From Bifidobacterium colobi (GTDB taxonomy: Bacteria > Actinomycetota > Actinomycetes > Actinomycetales > Bifidobacteriaceae), in assembly GCF_018555455.1 (NCBI RefSeq), contig NZ_JAFEJU010000004.1, positions 1-64,000 on the forward strand: a DNA stretch of 64,000 nt, written 5' to 3'. This document shows, one piece after another, positions 45,698 through 54,648 of the stretch. Each line of letters begins with the position of its first letter. Position 1 is the stretch's first letter. A program made the translations under genes and the position numbers. Below the pieces are notes generated by a model. It ran no database searches, was not told where the DNA came from, and was given only the letters and a program-made list of their open reading frames with translations.

Positions 45698-48343
45698 ATG
45701 TTTTCTATCACGCTCAAATTGATGAAGAAAAGCGCGAAAATGCTGGTTCCGGCCGGAATCGCCATCCTGATTGGCGCCGCATTCATCGCCACCACATTCC
45801 TGTTCTCAAACACAATGAATGATTCGCTGATCCGCCAGCAGACCGCCGTCTACGCCGGTGCGGATGCGATGGTGTTGACCGACCTGCCTGAACACCCCAC
45901 CGACGCTCAGTCCGATGAAGCGTATTCGCGTACCGTGGCCGACTACCATCTCGATCGTATACGTACCATTGATGGCGTCGAAGGTGTACGTGCTGTCACT
46001 GCAACCAATATCAGGTTGTCCAACGGCAACCACCATGCCACCGGTTATGCCATCAACACGGGTGAAACGAACCTGCTACCTGTGACCGTCATACATGGTG
46101 ACCGCCCCGTCGATAACCGCGAAGTCGCTCTGCCTGAACATATCGCCAAACAGCTTGACTTGCACGTGGGAGATATGGTGCATGTCTCACGCGGAAACAC
46201 TGCCGAAAGCCAAGGCTCAGCCGACAGCATTGAAGCACGCGTGACAGGTCTGACCGATGATCCCAATAATGTCTATGCGTACGACGGTGGTGCCTCGATT
46301 CTCTCTGAAGATCTCATGGCTTTCGCCAATGGGGTCGCCGATTTCAACCAAGTCAACGCCACCTCCATTTACCTCGACCTTGATACCCAAACTGATACGG
46401 CCGCCATCAAGCGTCTTCTGCCTCGCTACAGCCGGCTTGTGAATCGCGCCGAAGCAGACCGACTTGCTGTGGAATCCCTTAGCGCCAACGGCACCAGCGT
46501 TGTCACCATATTCCTCTTGAGCTTCGGCATGCTCGCCATGCTGGTGGCTGCTCTGGTGATAGCCAACACGTTCCAGGTGCTTGTCGCACAACGTCGACGT
46601 ACCCTGGCACTGCTGCGCACGATTGGTGCCATGAAACAGCAGCTGTATGTGTCGGTGATTATCGAAGCCGCCGTACTCGGCCTATTGGCTTCCGTACTGG
46701 GCGTCGCGCTGGGCATTGGCCTGATGGCTGCTTTGTGCGCGTCCGGAATCATGGCATCAACGGGTATGGATGCGCGACTGGTATTGAGCTGGCAGGTGTT
46801 CGTTGTGCCGATGGCATTCGGCATGCTGATGACGATGTTGGCTTCGCTGAGCTCGGCTCGTAGCGCCACTGCAGTCACCCCGCTGGAAGCATTGCGCCCA
46901 ATCGAACTAACCGATACGCGTCGTGCCGGTGTTGTGCGGGGTATCGTAGCTGCAATCCTGTGCATTGGCGGTGCAGCCCTTACCGGATTCTCCATCTGGC
47001 AGATGCGCGTATCGATAACCGGTCAGGATTCTTTGGTCAAAGACCACTATGCCACCGTGCTGCTGATGTCCATTGGCGGCTGTGCGATGGTATTCCTCGG
47101 CCTGATCCTTTCGGCCGCATTCTGGCTTCCTCTCCTGATGCGTGGCGTGGGGGCACTGGTGGCGCTCGCTGGCCCCAGCGCCACGGTGGCGAACGCCAAT
47201 ATTCAGAAGAATCCGCGGCGCGTGGCTGCAACAGGTGCTGCGCTGCTAATCGGCGTCACCTTGGTGGCCACTATTGCCACCGGTGCCACCAGCGCCAAAC
47301 AAACGATGGGTGCGGCCCTTGCCTCCCGCTATAGCGTGGACATGATTGCTTTCGGCGCTGACATGACCGACAAGCAAGCGACTAAGGCCGCGGAAACCAA
47401 GGGAATCTCTGGTTCGGTATACATGCCTACCACGGTGATGACCACCACGATGGACAATGGGGAAACGCTGCATATGCTGGTCGCTGGTGTTGATAGCGCC
47501 GCGAGTTTGCACAAGGTGATGAAAGCCGATTTGCGCGGAGTCTCCATTGATAGTAGCCACGTACTGCTGCCCCAGCGTAATGCCGCTAGCGGCAAGGAGC
47601 TGAAATTCAATGTTTCCGATATCGTGCTGAAATCGTCTGCGGATGGCGATACCGATAATGCAAATGGTGCCGATGCAACCTTGACGCTTAAGCCGCAACA
47701 ATCCGACTACCGTCGTATTTCTTCGTACTATGATGCCGTGGCCTTCATCGACGCCAAGTATTTTTCGGATGGTGATCTCACCGCAACCGGTCACATGCTG
47801 CTTATGCGTGTTGATGCTGATGCAGCAGGAGTCACACTGAACGACGTACTCACCAATGTGCAACAAGCGTTCTCCGCATCGACAGGCGTTACGGTTTCAG
47901 GCCCGGTGGCGGAACGCAACATGTGGGAAACCATGATCAACGGCATGATGGCATTGCTCGTGGGGCTCATTGCCGTGGCGGTACTGATCGCACTCGTCGG
48001 CGTGGCCAACACATTGTCATTGTCGGTGATTGAGCGCACCCGCGAATCCGCAACCTTACGAGCCATCGGCATGACCCGGGGTCAGCTGCGGCGCTCGCTT
48101 GCCGTGGAAGCCTTGCTCCTTGCGCTGGTATCCGGCGTGGCTGGCGTACTGCTGGGCACACTGTTCGGCTGGATTGGCTCCTACATGGTGTTCAGCCTGT
48201 ACGGCACGGTGGCGTTCCCATTCGATTGGGGCGGCAACGGCCTGATGCTCGGTATAGCCGCTATCGCCGCGCTGATTGCCAGCATCGCGCCCGCCCGTCG
48301 AGCGGTCAGCGTTCCTCCTGTAGTCGCGCTGGCCGAAGCCTAG
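45698..48343 (+). CDS. large FtsX-domain ABC permease (BceB/MacB-like)
   Basis: An 881-aa permease. The plan is TM1 (about residues 15-38), a large outside domain, three helices around 265-390 with a first FtsX domain, a central pair of helices (about 410-490), a second outside domain and a last FtsX domain with three helices at the C-terminus (about 750-880). The motifs RRRTLALLRTIGAMKQQLY and RESATLRAIGMTRGQLRRS are the two coupling helices. The family transports or disables antimicrobial peptides, or releases lipoproteins. It forms an operon with the ATPase and ends in a strong hairpin. Confidence 0.9.
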   Translation: MFSITLKLMKKSAKMLVPAGIAILIGAAFIATTFLFSNTMNDSLIRQQTAVYAGADAMVLTDLPEHPTDAQSDEAYSRTVADYHLDRIRTIDGVEGVRAVTATNIRLSNGNHHATGYAINTGETNLLPVTVIHGDRPVDNREVALPEHIAKQLDLHVGDMVHVSRGNTAESQGSADSIEARVTGLTDDPNNVYAYDGGASILSEDLMAFANGVADFNQVNATSIYLDLDTQTDTAAIKRLLPRYSRLVNRAEADRLAVESLSANGTSVVTIFLLSFGMLAMLVAALVIANTFQVLVAQRRRTLALLRTIGAMKQQLYVSVIIEAAVLGLLASVLGVALGIGLMAALCASGIMASTGMDARLVLSWQVFVVPMAFGMLMTMLASLSSARSATAVTPLEALRPIELTDTRRAGVVRGIVAAILCIGGAALTGFSIWQMRVSITGQDSLVKDHYATVLLMSIGGCAMVFLGLILSAAFWLPLLMRGVGALVALAGPSATVANANIQKNPRRVAATGAALLIGVTLVATIATGATSAKQTMGAALASRYSVDMIAFGADMTDKQATKAAETKGISGSVYMPTTVMTTTMDNGETLHMLVAGVDSAASLHKVMKADLRGVSIDSSHVLLPQRNAASGKELKFNVSDIVLKSSADGDTDNANGADATLTLKPQQSDYRRISSYYDAVAFIDAKYFSDGDLTATGHMLLMRVDADAAGVTLNDVLTNVQQAFSASTGVTVSGPVAERNMWETMINGMMALLVGLIAVAVLIALVGVANTLSLSVIERTRESATLRAIGMTRGQLRRSLAVEALLLALVSGVAGVLLGTLFGWIGSYMVFSLYGTVAFPFDWGGNGLMLGIAAIAALIASIAPARRAVSVPPVVALAEA

Positions 48344-48357
48344 CGCAGTAGCGTAAA

Positions 48358-48393
48358 GCGATGGTCTGCACATTACGGTGTGCAGACCATCGC
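48358..48393. terminator. bidirectional hairpin between convergent operons
   Basis: A perfect 15-bp stem (48358-48372 with 48379-48393) with a 6-base loop lies just after the permease stop and before the end of the minus-strand regulator gene. Confidence 0.8.
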
Positions 48394-48466
48394 TTGTATG
48401 AAGCAACACGAAGTCTGTCCTTGATGACTTGGTGGCATGTTGGCGTGATTTGTGTAATCTGTGTGA

Positions 48467-49261
48467 TCACACCAGCCGATTGTCATAAGCGAACACCACA
48501 GCCTGTACGCGATCTCGCGCGTTGATTTTCGCCAGAATGTGCGCCACATGGGTTTTCACCGTAGGTAGGGAGATAAAGAGTTTGTCCGCAATCTCCTGAT
48601 TGCTCAGTCCATGAGCGATTTCCACCAGCACCTCACGTTCACGGTCGGTGAGCAGATCAAGCTCCGGATCGGTGTAGAACGGTTGGGTGATTGACGGCGT
48701 GTTTGCCGCCGCCGTTGCAGAGGCTGAGGAGGCTGTTGAGGATTCGGAAGTTGCAGTACCCGAGGCCTTACCAGCCGCATAACCATCTTGCATCATTGTT
48801 TCAATAAGACGTTTTGTGGCGGACGGCGCAATAATCGCATTGCCATGGAACACAGTGCGAATCGAGTTGAGCAGCGTTTCCGGTTCCGTATCCTTCAGCA
48901 AGAATCCTGATGCGCCTGCGGTGATGGCGGCCATTACGTATTCGTCCAAGTCAAAGGTCGTCAAAATAATGACGCGAGTCGTGTGGTGGGGTGTGTCGAC
49001 GGACTCAACGTCGCCGCTGGATTCGTCGGCCAGTCCAGCGATACGTCGCGTTGCCTCAATCCCGTCCATGCCGGGCATGCGCACATCCATCAACACCACA
49101 TCAGGATGCAATGATTCGGCGAGCGCAACCGCTTGAGCGCCATCTGCAGCCTGACCCACCACGGTCATATCGGTCTGCGAGTTAATCACCATGGAGAATC
49201 CGGCTCGCACCAGTTCCTGATCATCGGCAATGACCACACGAATGTTTCTACTCTTGTTCAT
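48467..49261 (-). CDS. LuxR/NarL-family response regulator
   Basis: A 264-aa regulator. The receiver has Asp59 in VVLMDVRMPGMDG, the Thr in IILTTFD and the Lys in FLLKDTEPE. A Ser/Ala/Thr-rich linker of about 40 residues follows, then a LuxR helix-turn-helix with LTDREREVLVEIAHGLSNQE and LPTVKTHVAHILAKI. The start ATG 49261 begins the receiver; a longer frame upstream translates the 21-bp repeat array and was rejected. It lies downstream of the sensor kinase, separated by that array. Likely target: the adjacent ABC operon, by analogy with known detoxification modules. Confidence 0.9.
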   Translation of the reverse strand: MNKSRNIRVVIADDQELVRAGFSMVINSQTDMTVVGQAADGAQAVALAESLHPDVVLMDVRMPGMDGIEATRRIAGLADESSGDVESVDTPHHTTRVIILTTFDLDEYVMAAITAGASGFLLKDTEPETLLNSIRTVFHGNAIIAPSATKRLIETMMQDGYAAGKASGTATSESSTASSASATAAANTPSITQPFYTDPELDLLTDREREVLVEIAHGLSNQEIADKLFISLPTVKTHVAHILAKINARDRVQAVVFAYDNRLV

Positions 49262-49328
49262 AACTTCCACTGTATCCGCTCCCGCAGTTCCACTCGTACT
49301 GTATCCGCTCCTTTGCTCGCGACGCATC

Positions 49329-49459
49329 TTCACTGTAGGTTTCCTAACGCTGACTGTAGGATTTTCAACATTGACTGACGGATTTATAACGAAATATGTT
49401 GGAAAACCGTCAGTCAACGTTGGAAAACCGTCAGTCAGTGTGCAAAAACCGTCAGTCAA
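49329..49459. repeat. mirror array of six 21-bp units (3 + 3)
   Basis: Three contiguous units run on the plus strand at 49329-49349, 49350-49370 and 49371-49391. After a 5-base centre, three contiguous units run on the minus strand at 49397-49417, 49418-49438 and 49439-49459. The unit core is TGACTGACGG followed by TTTTCCAAC; the two outer plus-strand units have TGTAGG instead. The array starts 7 bases after the kinase stop and ends 67 bases before the regulator start, so it lies in their shared transcript. Confidence 0.92.
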
Positions 49460-49465
49460 GGATGA

Positions 49466-52057
49466 TCAGCGATGGAGGGAGGCCAGTTGCTGATTCAACG
49501 GCTGCGCTGGATGCAGCAACAGGTGCGATGAAGACTCTGTGTGGGACTCATCGCTGAATCCTGTTTTGCGCAGCACGGCAAGCAGCTCGCGCATATGCGC
49601 CAATGCCGTGCGCCCGCGCTTGCTGATCGAAGCAAACGCATCCGCTATCTGTGAGGCTTCAGGCGCAGGGGAGCTGTGTAGCAAATCCAGACCTGCGTCG
49701 GCTTGTACAATCACCGACTCCAAAGTGGCCAGTACTTCGGCCTGCATGGCAGCACCAATACGCTCACGTTCAAGATTCGCAGCCAGTGTTTTCTGACGCT
49801 CCTGCTCGGCTTGCAAAGCCTCTGCGCGCTGCTGCAACACTAACGCGTTTGCTCCTCGAGAACGAGTCCATCGGGCGGCGGCGATGCATGCGAAACCAGC
49901 CATCATCACCATGCCACCCGGCAGCAATCCACCAAGAATCACGCTCCAGACGTTTGCGGAATAGCGCCCCGGCAAAACCAGCTGCGCAGCAACGCTCCAT
50001 AAACTGGTCCCATTCCATCCGGCTGAGATCGTGATGCCGAGCACCCAGGAATCAACCACCAAAGCGATACTCACCCAGCGCCATGCCTGCTCGCGCCCAT
50101 AGAGCACAGCGGAATAGACGGACACCAATGCAAACACATTCACCGCCAGAGCATGCGCCGGCATGATGGAAGCCGGCATCAGCAATTGTATCAGCGACAT
50201 GATCGCCATTGCCAAAGCGCTTGCTTCGGGGAACCGACGGCGGAATGCAACCGGTAGCAGCAGCGCAATAGTCAGCATGGTGGTAAACGCTCGGTTGGGA
50301 GACTCCCAATGGATGCCATCATTGGCGAGCACTCGCAGATCGTTATAGGTGGACGAGTTGAACAGCGCAACCAACATTAGGGCGGCGAGCATATCCATCA
50401 ACAGATAATGCCGCTCGGTCCATTGCGCCAATCTGCCAATCCAGTTGAACCGGTGAGAAGGCTCGCCCTGCTCAAAACGCTGTGCATGCATTACAGCGGG
50501 AAGACGCGCAGCCCATGACCGAATGGTCTGTTTTAAGGCATCCATTATCCGAGTCCATATCGGCACAATGATTGGCTCGGAATGATTGGTATGACTGTCA
50601 AATGGGAGATTGGCGCCACCCGGCATCGCACTGGCGTCACGCTCGTGGCCTTGCGCGGCGGGGCGTATGGGGGAGAGCGGAATTGACGCCGACACCGCAA
50701 ACCCTTGGCCGCTCAACGGGCCGGCTGAAACCGTACCGCCGAGCGCTTCAATACGCTCATGCATACCAATCAGGCCATAGCCCGGTCGATGTCCGTCTTG
50801 CGCGGCTTGAGCGCCGAGACCATCATCGGCAATGGTTACCGACAGTGCTGCATCCGACCAATGTTCGCTGATGCGCACGTGAGCTCCCGTGCCCGCATGT
50901 TTGCGAGCATTCGTCAGCGCCTCCTGTACGAGTCGGAACACTGCTTCACTGGCTTGCGCGGACAGTCGCTCCGGCTGCGCCGAACCGGTTACCGTATGCG
51001 AAACATTGGTGGAGCCTCTCCATAATGAAGGAATATTGCGATACGCGATTGCGCCGCCCGCCGATTCGTGGTCGGCTTGTGAGCCAAACACCGAAAACAA
51101 TCGTTGCATATCATGCTGCGCACGTTCCGCTTCATGACGTATCGTGCCCATCGTGGTACGTGCCAATTCGATGTCATGCGCACCGGCATACCGGCCGCCA
51201 TCCGCCTGCACAATGATTGTGGAGAGCGTATGCGCTACCACATCATGCATATCGCGAGCAATGCGAGCACGTTCGGCAAGCGCGGCGATACGGGTCTCCT
51301 CCGCCTTCCTCGCTACAATCGCGGCATTCCGTTCACGCATTGCCGTGACTGTGGCGCGTCGCGCCCGCTGCCATAACGCCATGATGATAATGCTGACTGC
51401 GCAGATGGCAATCACCGTTGCCATGATGAACGTGTCCTCGAGGATTTTCATGCCGCAGCTGCCTGCGTTGGGAGTACTGATACCTGCGGCGGGGCAAATT
51501 GGAAGCGACGTGGCAGTGGGAAGCCAGCTGGTCAAGTCTATGTTGAATCCAGCGGCGGAACCGAACAGCGGGCCGATATTGAATACCACACCCCAAACCA
51601 CACCGCCAAGCAGACTCATCGCCAGTGCCGTGACGACAAACCGTACGGTATGGCGAGCATCGCCGTACACCAATACGGAATACAACATGATGAGCGCAAG
51701 AAAATCGCAATAGATAATCGCCGGGCCAACAATCAGATGCGTCACCGTGAGACCGACGAACATCCATGCCGCGGTTTCTGGGCGAGTTCTGCGCAAAGTC
51801 AGCGGAACAATGCTCGGCACGCTCCACAACACATTCGCCAACGACGATGAACGAAACAGCAATCCCGGGGTGGTGTTCGGATCGGTACTCGTGGCAATCA
51901 GCGAACCCAATGCCAACAGCACCAAGGCAAGCAGCGCATCAGACAATACGGTTTGATACGATTTGCCGCCAAGCTTGGCCAGTTGCATCCGAACATTCGC
52001 AATCCATCCCATAAGTTCCAAGGCTAACGCGCGCGAAGATGAACCGGCATCACCCAT
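49466..52057 (-). CDS. double sensor histidine kinase with a degenerate second module
   Basis: A protein of about 863 aa, roughly twice the usual size. The first half has some six membrane helices, a phosphoacceptor motif RIARDMHDVVAHTLS with His271, an ATPase N-box EALTNARKHAG and a G-box GLIGMHERIEALGG. The second half repeats the plan: more membrane helices (about 565-720), then ERERIGAAMQAEVLATLE with Gln772 where the His should be, and it ends without an ATPase domain. The start is uncertain: ATG 52057 or 52012, with 52105 possible. It is divergent from the prolyl aminopeptidase gene. It should signal to the regulator at 48467. Confidence 0.85.
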   Translation of the reverse strand: MGDAGSSSRALALELMGWIANVRMQLAKLGGKSYQTVLSDALLALVLLALGSLIATSTDPNTTPGLLFRSSSLANVLWSVPSIVPLTLRRTRPETAAWMFVGLTVTHLIVGPAIIYCDFLALIMLYSVLVYGDARHTVRFVVTALAMSLLGGVVWGVVFNIGPLFGSAAGFNIDLTSWLPTATSLPICPAAGISTPNAGSCGMKILEDTFIMATVIAICAVSIIIMALWQRARRATVTAMRERNAAIVARKAEETRIAALAERARIARDMHDVVAHTLSTIIVQADGGRYAGAHDIELARTTMGTIRHEAERAQHDMQRLFSVFGSQADHESAGGAIAYRNIPSLWRGSTNVSHTVTGSAQPERLSAQASEAVFRLVQEALTNARKHAGTGAHVRISEHWSDAALSVTIADDGLGAQAAQDGHRPGYGLIGMHERIEALGGTVSAGPLSGQGFAVSASIPLSPIRPAAQGHERDASAMPGGANLPFDSHTNHSEPIIVPIWTRIMDALKQTIRSWAARLPAVMHAQRFEQGEPSHRFNWIGRLAQWTERHYLLMDMLAALMLVALFNSSTYNDLRVLANDGIHWESPNRAFTTMLTIALLLPVAFRRRFPEASALAMAIMSLIQLLMPASIMPAHALAVNVFALVSVYSAVLYGREQAWRWVSIALVVDSWVLGITISAGWNGTSLWSVAAQLVLPGRYSANVWSVILGGLLPGGMVMMAGFACIAAARWTRSRGANALVLQQRAEALQAEQERQKTLAANLERERIGAAMQAEVLATLESVIVQADAGLDLLHSSPAPEASQIADAFASISKRGRTALAHMRELLAVLRKTGFSDESHTESSSHLLLHPAQPLNQQLASLHR

Positions 52058-52074
52058 AAGACTGATTTGTGGGC

Positions 52075-52080
52075 TAAAGT
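52075..52080 (+). promoter_or_regulatory. -10 hexamer before the prolyl aminopeptidase gene
   Basis: TAAAGT ends 8 bases before ATG 52089, which suggests a leaderless or nearly leaderless mRNA. Confidence 0.4.
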
Positions 52081-52088
52081 CAGGAATC

Positions 52089-53567
52089 ATGACAATGCTT
52101 TGCAAATACTATGTGCCGGGTCTCGCCATTGAAGACCATTCCATCGACGTGCCGCTGGACTGGACCGGCAAAGTGCCGGGTCAATCGTTCGATGGAGAAA
52201 CCATCAAACTGTTCTACCGTGTAGTCACCACACCTGAACATGTGCACGACGACCTGCCGCTGCTGATTTTCCTGCAGGGCGGTCCCGGCGGTGCAGGTCC
52301 ACGCCTGAACAGCCCCACCTCCGATGGTTGGATTGAGGAAGCGAGCAAGCATTTCCGCATCATTCTGCCCGACCAGCGTGGTACTGGCCGCTCGTCGCGC
52401 GTCGATACGCATACGATGGCGCGACTGGCCGCCGCCCACGAAGGTGATGCCGCGGGTGCCGCCCGCGCGCAAGCCGACTTTTTGAAGAAGTTCCTTGCCG
52501 ACTCCATCGTCCGTGATTTCGAGCACCTGCGCTTGACTGAATTCGGCGGATGCAAGTGGGTCACGATGGGCCAAAGCTATGGTGGATTCCTGACGCTCAC
52601 CTACCTGTCGCTGTTCCCGTCTGGTGTAATTGCCAGCTTCACTACCGGCGGCATCCCGCATGTGCCGGCTGACGCCACCGAAGTCTACGAGCATACCTTC
52701 CCGCGTATGGCTCGCAAAACCCAGCAATTCTACGAGCGTTACCCGCAGGATAAGGAGCGCGTGGAAACGCTGGCGGACAAGCTGCCGACTGTGGATGATG
52801 TCGCGGAATTCACCGGCAAACTCACCGATTCTGTGCTGGGTTCCATGGCGGAAACCGATGTCGATCATCGACTGGGATTGATTGCCGGCATGGCCGCACA
52901 CGGATTCCCGCTACTGCCCAACGGTGATCCGCTGACCGTGGAACGACTGCAGTGCTTGGGCTCCGACTTCGGCATGAAGCCGAGCTTCGAACGTGTGCAT
53001 TGGATCCTCGATGATGCGTTCCTGACTTCGGACGGCGAGTCGTGTGCGGATGCCGATTTGTCCGATGAATTCATGGCCAAAGTCATGAACGCCACTGCGT
53101 CCCGTCCGCTCTATTGGCCGTTGCAGGAGTTCATTTACGCGAATGGTGAGCTGGATGAGCCGATTCGCTGGGCGGCACAGCGCGTGCGCGAGACCAAGCC
53201 GGAATTCGGAACTGAGACTCGTCCGTTGAACTTCACTGGTGAAGCCATGTTCCCATGGATGTTCGAACAGGAAGCCGCGTTGCGCCCGTTCAAGCCTGCC
53301 ATGGATGTGCTGATGGAAGACACGCACTTCGGTGTGATTTATGACGAAGATCAGTTGGCTCGCAACGAAGTGCCGCTGCAGGCAGCTGTCTACTTCGACG
53401 ACATGTATGTGGACTCCGGCATGCAGCTCGACACACTGAGCCGCGTAGGCAACAGCCACTACTGGACCACCAACGAATTCGAGCACGACGGTCTGCATGG
53501 TTCGCAGGTGTTCAAGCATCTATGGAATGAAGCGCTGAACCGCGGCGATCTCGAAGAACTGTTCTAA
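52089..53567 (+). CDS. prolyl aminopeptidase-like alpha/beta hydrolase (S33)
   Basis: A 492-aa serine hydrolase of the S33 family, expected to release N-terminal proline or another residue from peptides in the cytoplasm. The oxyanion segment is FLQGGPGGAGPR, the acidic DQRGTGRS follows, and the nucleophile is Ser163 in TMGQSYGG. The catalytic His is probably that in EHDGLHGSQVF near the C-terminus. No signal peptide is seen. A -10 hexamer just upstream supports start 52089; the longer frame to 51963 overlaps the divergent kinase gene. It fits peptide use by a gut bacterium. Confidence 0.88.
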   Translation: MTMLCKYYVPGLAIEDHSIDVPLDWTGKVPGQSFDGETIKLFYRVVTTPEHVHDDLPLLIFLQGGPGGAGPRLNSPTSDGWIEEASKHFRIILPDQRGTGRSSRVDTHTMARLAAAHEGDAAGAARAQADFLKKFLADSIVRDFEHLRLTEFGGCKWVTMGQSYGGFLTLTYLSLFPSGVIASFTTGGIPHVPADATEVYEHTFPRMARKTQQFYERYPQDKERVETLADKLPTVDDVAEFTGKLTDSVLGSMAETDVDHRLGLIAGMAAHGFPLLPNGDPLTVERLQCLGSDFGMKPSFERVHWILDDAFLTSDGESCADADLSDEFMAKVMNATASRPLYWPLQEFIYANGELDEPIRWAAQRVRETKPEFGTETRPLNFTGEAMFPWMFEQEAALRPFKPAMDVLMEDTHFGVIYDEDQLARNEVPLQAAVYFDDMYVDSGMQLDTLSRVGNSHYWTTNEFEHDGLHGSQVFKHLWNEALNRGDLEELF

Positions 53568-53699
53568 TACGTGCCCCCTGGCCCCCTCTGATGAGGGGTG
53601 TCGCGAAGGCGACTGGGGAAGAGAAGCAAAGCGGTTTGAAGCCGCGGAATGGCATCATCGGTTGTCTGCCGATGTCAATCGTTTGCAAAGGAGTCTTTC

Positions 53700-54518
53700 A
53701 TGAATAACTCGACTATTGGATTCATTGGATATGGCAATATGGCTCAGGCCATCGCCCAAGGATTAGTGGATGCCGGCGTGGTGCACGGCCATCAGATCGT
53801 GGCCTGCGCCGCACATTATGACAAGCTTGAAAAGAACGCTGCGAAGCTTGGCGTGCGCCCTTTGCATAGCGCCGTGGAAGTCGCCGTGGCCGCTGATGTG
53901 GTGATCATTGCCATCAAGCCGTATCAGATCGACTCGGTTATCAAGCCGTTGGCGCATGAGCTTGCCAAGCCGGGCAAGCTCGTGGTGTCCATCGCTGCCG
54001 GCTGGGATCTGAAGAAGTATCAGGATCTGTTCGCCACCGAAGACGGCGAATCCGTGGAATCGCCGGATATCCATATCCAGTGCACGATTCCGAACACGCC
54101 GATGGCCGTGGGCAAGGGCGTGCTGGTTACTGAGTCGGTCAACACGCTGAATGAAGCTGAGACGCAAACGTTCGAGGAACTGTTCGGCTCGATTAGTTTG
54201 ATTGAACGCGTGGATACCGCGCATATGAATGTCGCTATGGTGATTGCTGGTTGTGCTCCAGCCTTTACGGATATGTATATCGAGGCATTGGGCGATGCCG
54301 GTGTGCAATACGGTTTGCAACGCGCCACCGCATACCGTTTGGCCGCCAAAATGGTGGAAGGTGTGGGCGCGCTGTACATGGCTACCGGAACCCATCCGGG
54401 TGCCATGAAGGACGCCGTCTGCTCGCCTGGCGGCACCACGATTAAGGGTGTTGCTCAGCTTGAAAAGGATGGATTCCGCGGTTCGGTGATTGATGCCGTC
54501 GATGCGATTGTCGGCTGA
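53700..54518 (+). CDS. proC: pyrroline-5-carboxylate reductase
   Basis: ProC performs the last step of proline synthesis, reducing pyrroline-5-carboxylate with NAD(P)H. The Rossmann motif is GFIGYGNMAQAIAQGL, followed by a VVIIAIKPYQID strand. The C-terminal dimer domain carries the signature HPGAMKDAVCSPGGTTI with the conserved CSPGGTT. 272 aa is the normal length. AAAGGAG precedes ATG 53700. The 130 bases before it contain a short stem (53583-53588 with 53593-53598) that may end the previous gene. Confidence 0.95.
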   Translation: MNNSTIGFIGYGNMAQAIAQGLVDAGVVHGHQIVACAAHYDKLEKNAAKLGVRPLHSAVEVAVAADVVIIAIKPYQIDSVIKPLAHELAKPGKLVVSIAAGWDLKKYQDLFATEDGESVESPDIHIQCTIPNTPMAVGKGVLVTESVNTLNEAETQTFEELFGSISLIERVDTAHMNVAMVIAGCAPAFTDMYIEALGDAGVQYGLQRATAYRLAAKMVEGVGALYMATGTHPGAMKDAVCSPGGTTIKGVAQLEKDGFRGSVIDAVDAIVG

Positions 54519-54528
54519 TCGTGCTGAT

Positions 54529-54553
54529 CGGTTCCCCTCGATGAGGGGAACCG
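54529..54553 (+). terminator. hairpin after proC
   Basis: A perfect 11-bp stem (54529-54539 with 54543-54553) with a tight 3-base loop and no T-run. Confidence 0.65.
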
Positions 54554-54635
54554 TCATCGTAACTATTACAGCAAGCTGCTGCTGCGTGCGCCGATAATGC
54601 GTATGTAGCGTTGTGTGTTGTGTCCAGCATCTCTC

Positions 54636-54641
54636 TAGACT
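54636..54641 (+). promoter_or_regulatory. -10 hexamer of ychF, leaderless start
   Basis: TAGACT ends 7 bases before the ychF ATG. TTGTGT at 54611 could be a distant -35 box. No ribosome binding site is present. Confidence 0.55.
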
Positions 54642-54648
54642 GGGAACC

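Noticed and set aside
49329..49459. CRISPR array
   Set aside because: Units are contiguous without unique spacers, and half of them are inverted. This is an operator or hairpin array instead.
49262..49459. N-terminal extension of the response regulator through the repeat array
   Set aside because: The extra 66 residues are a translation of the 21-bp units (a seven-residue period) with no regulator similarity.
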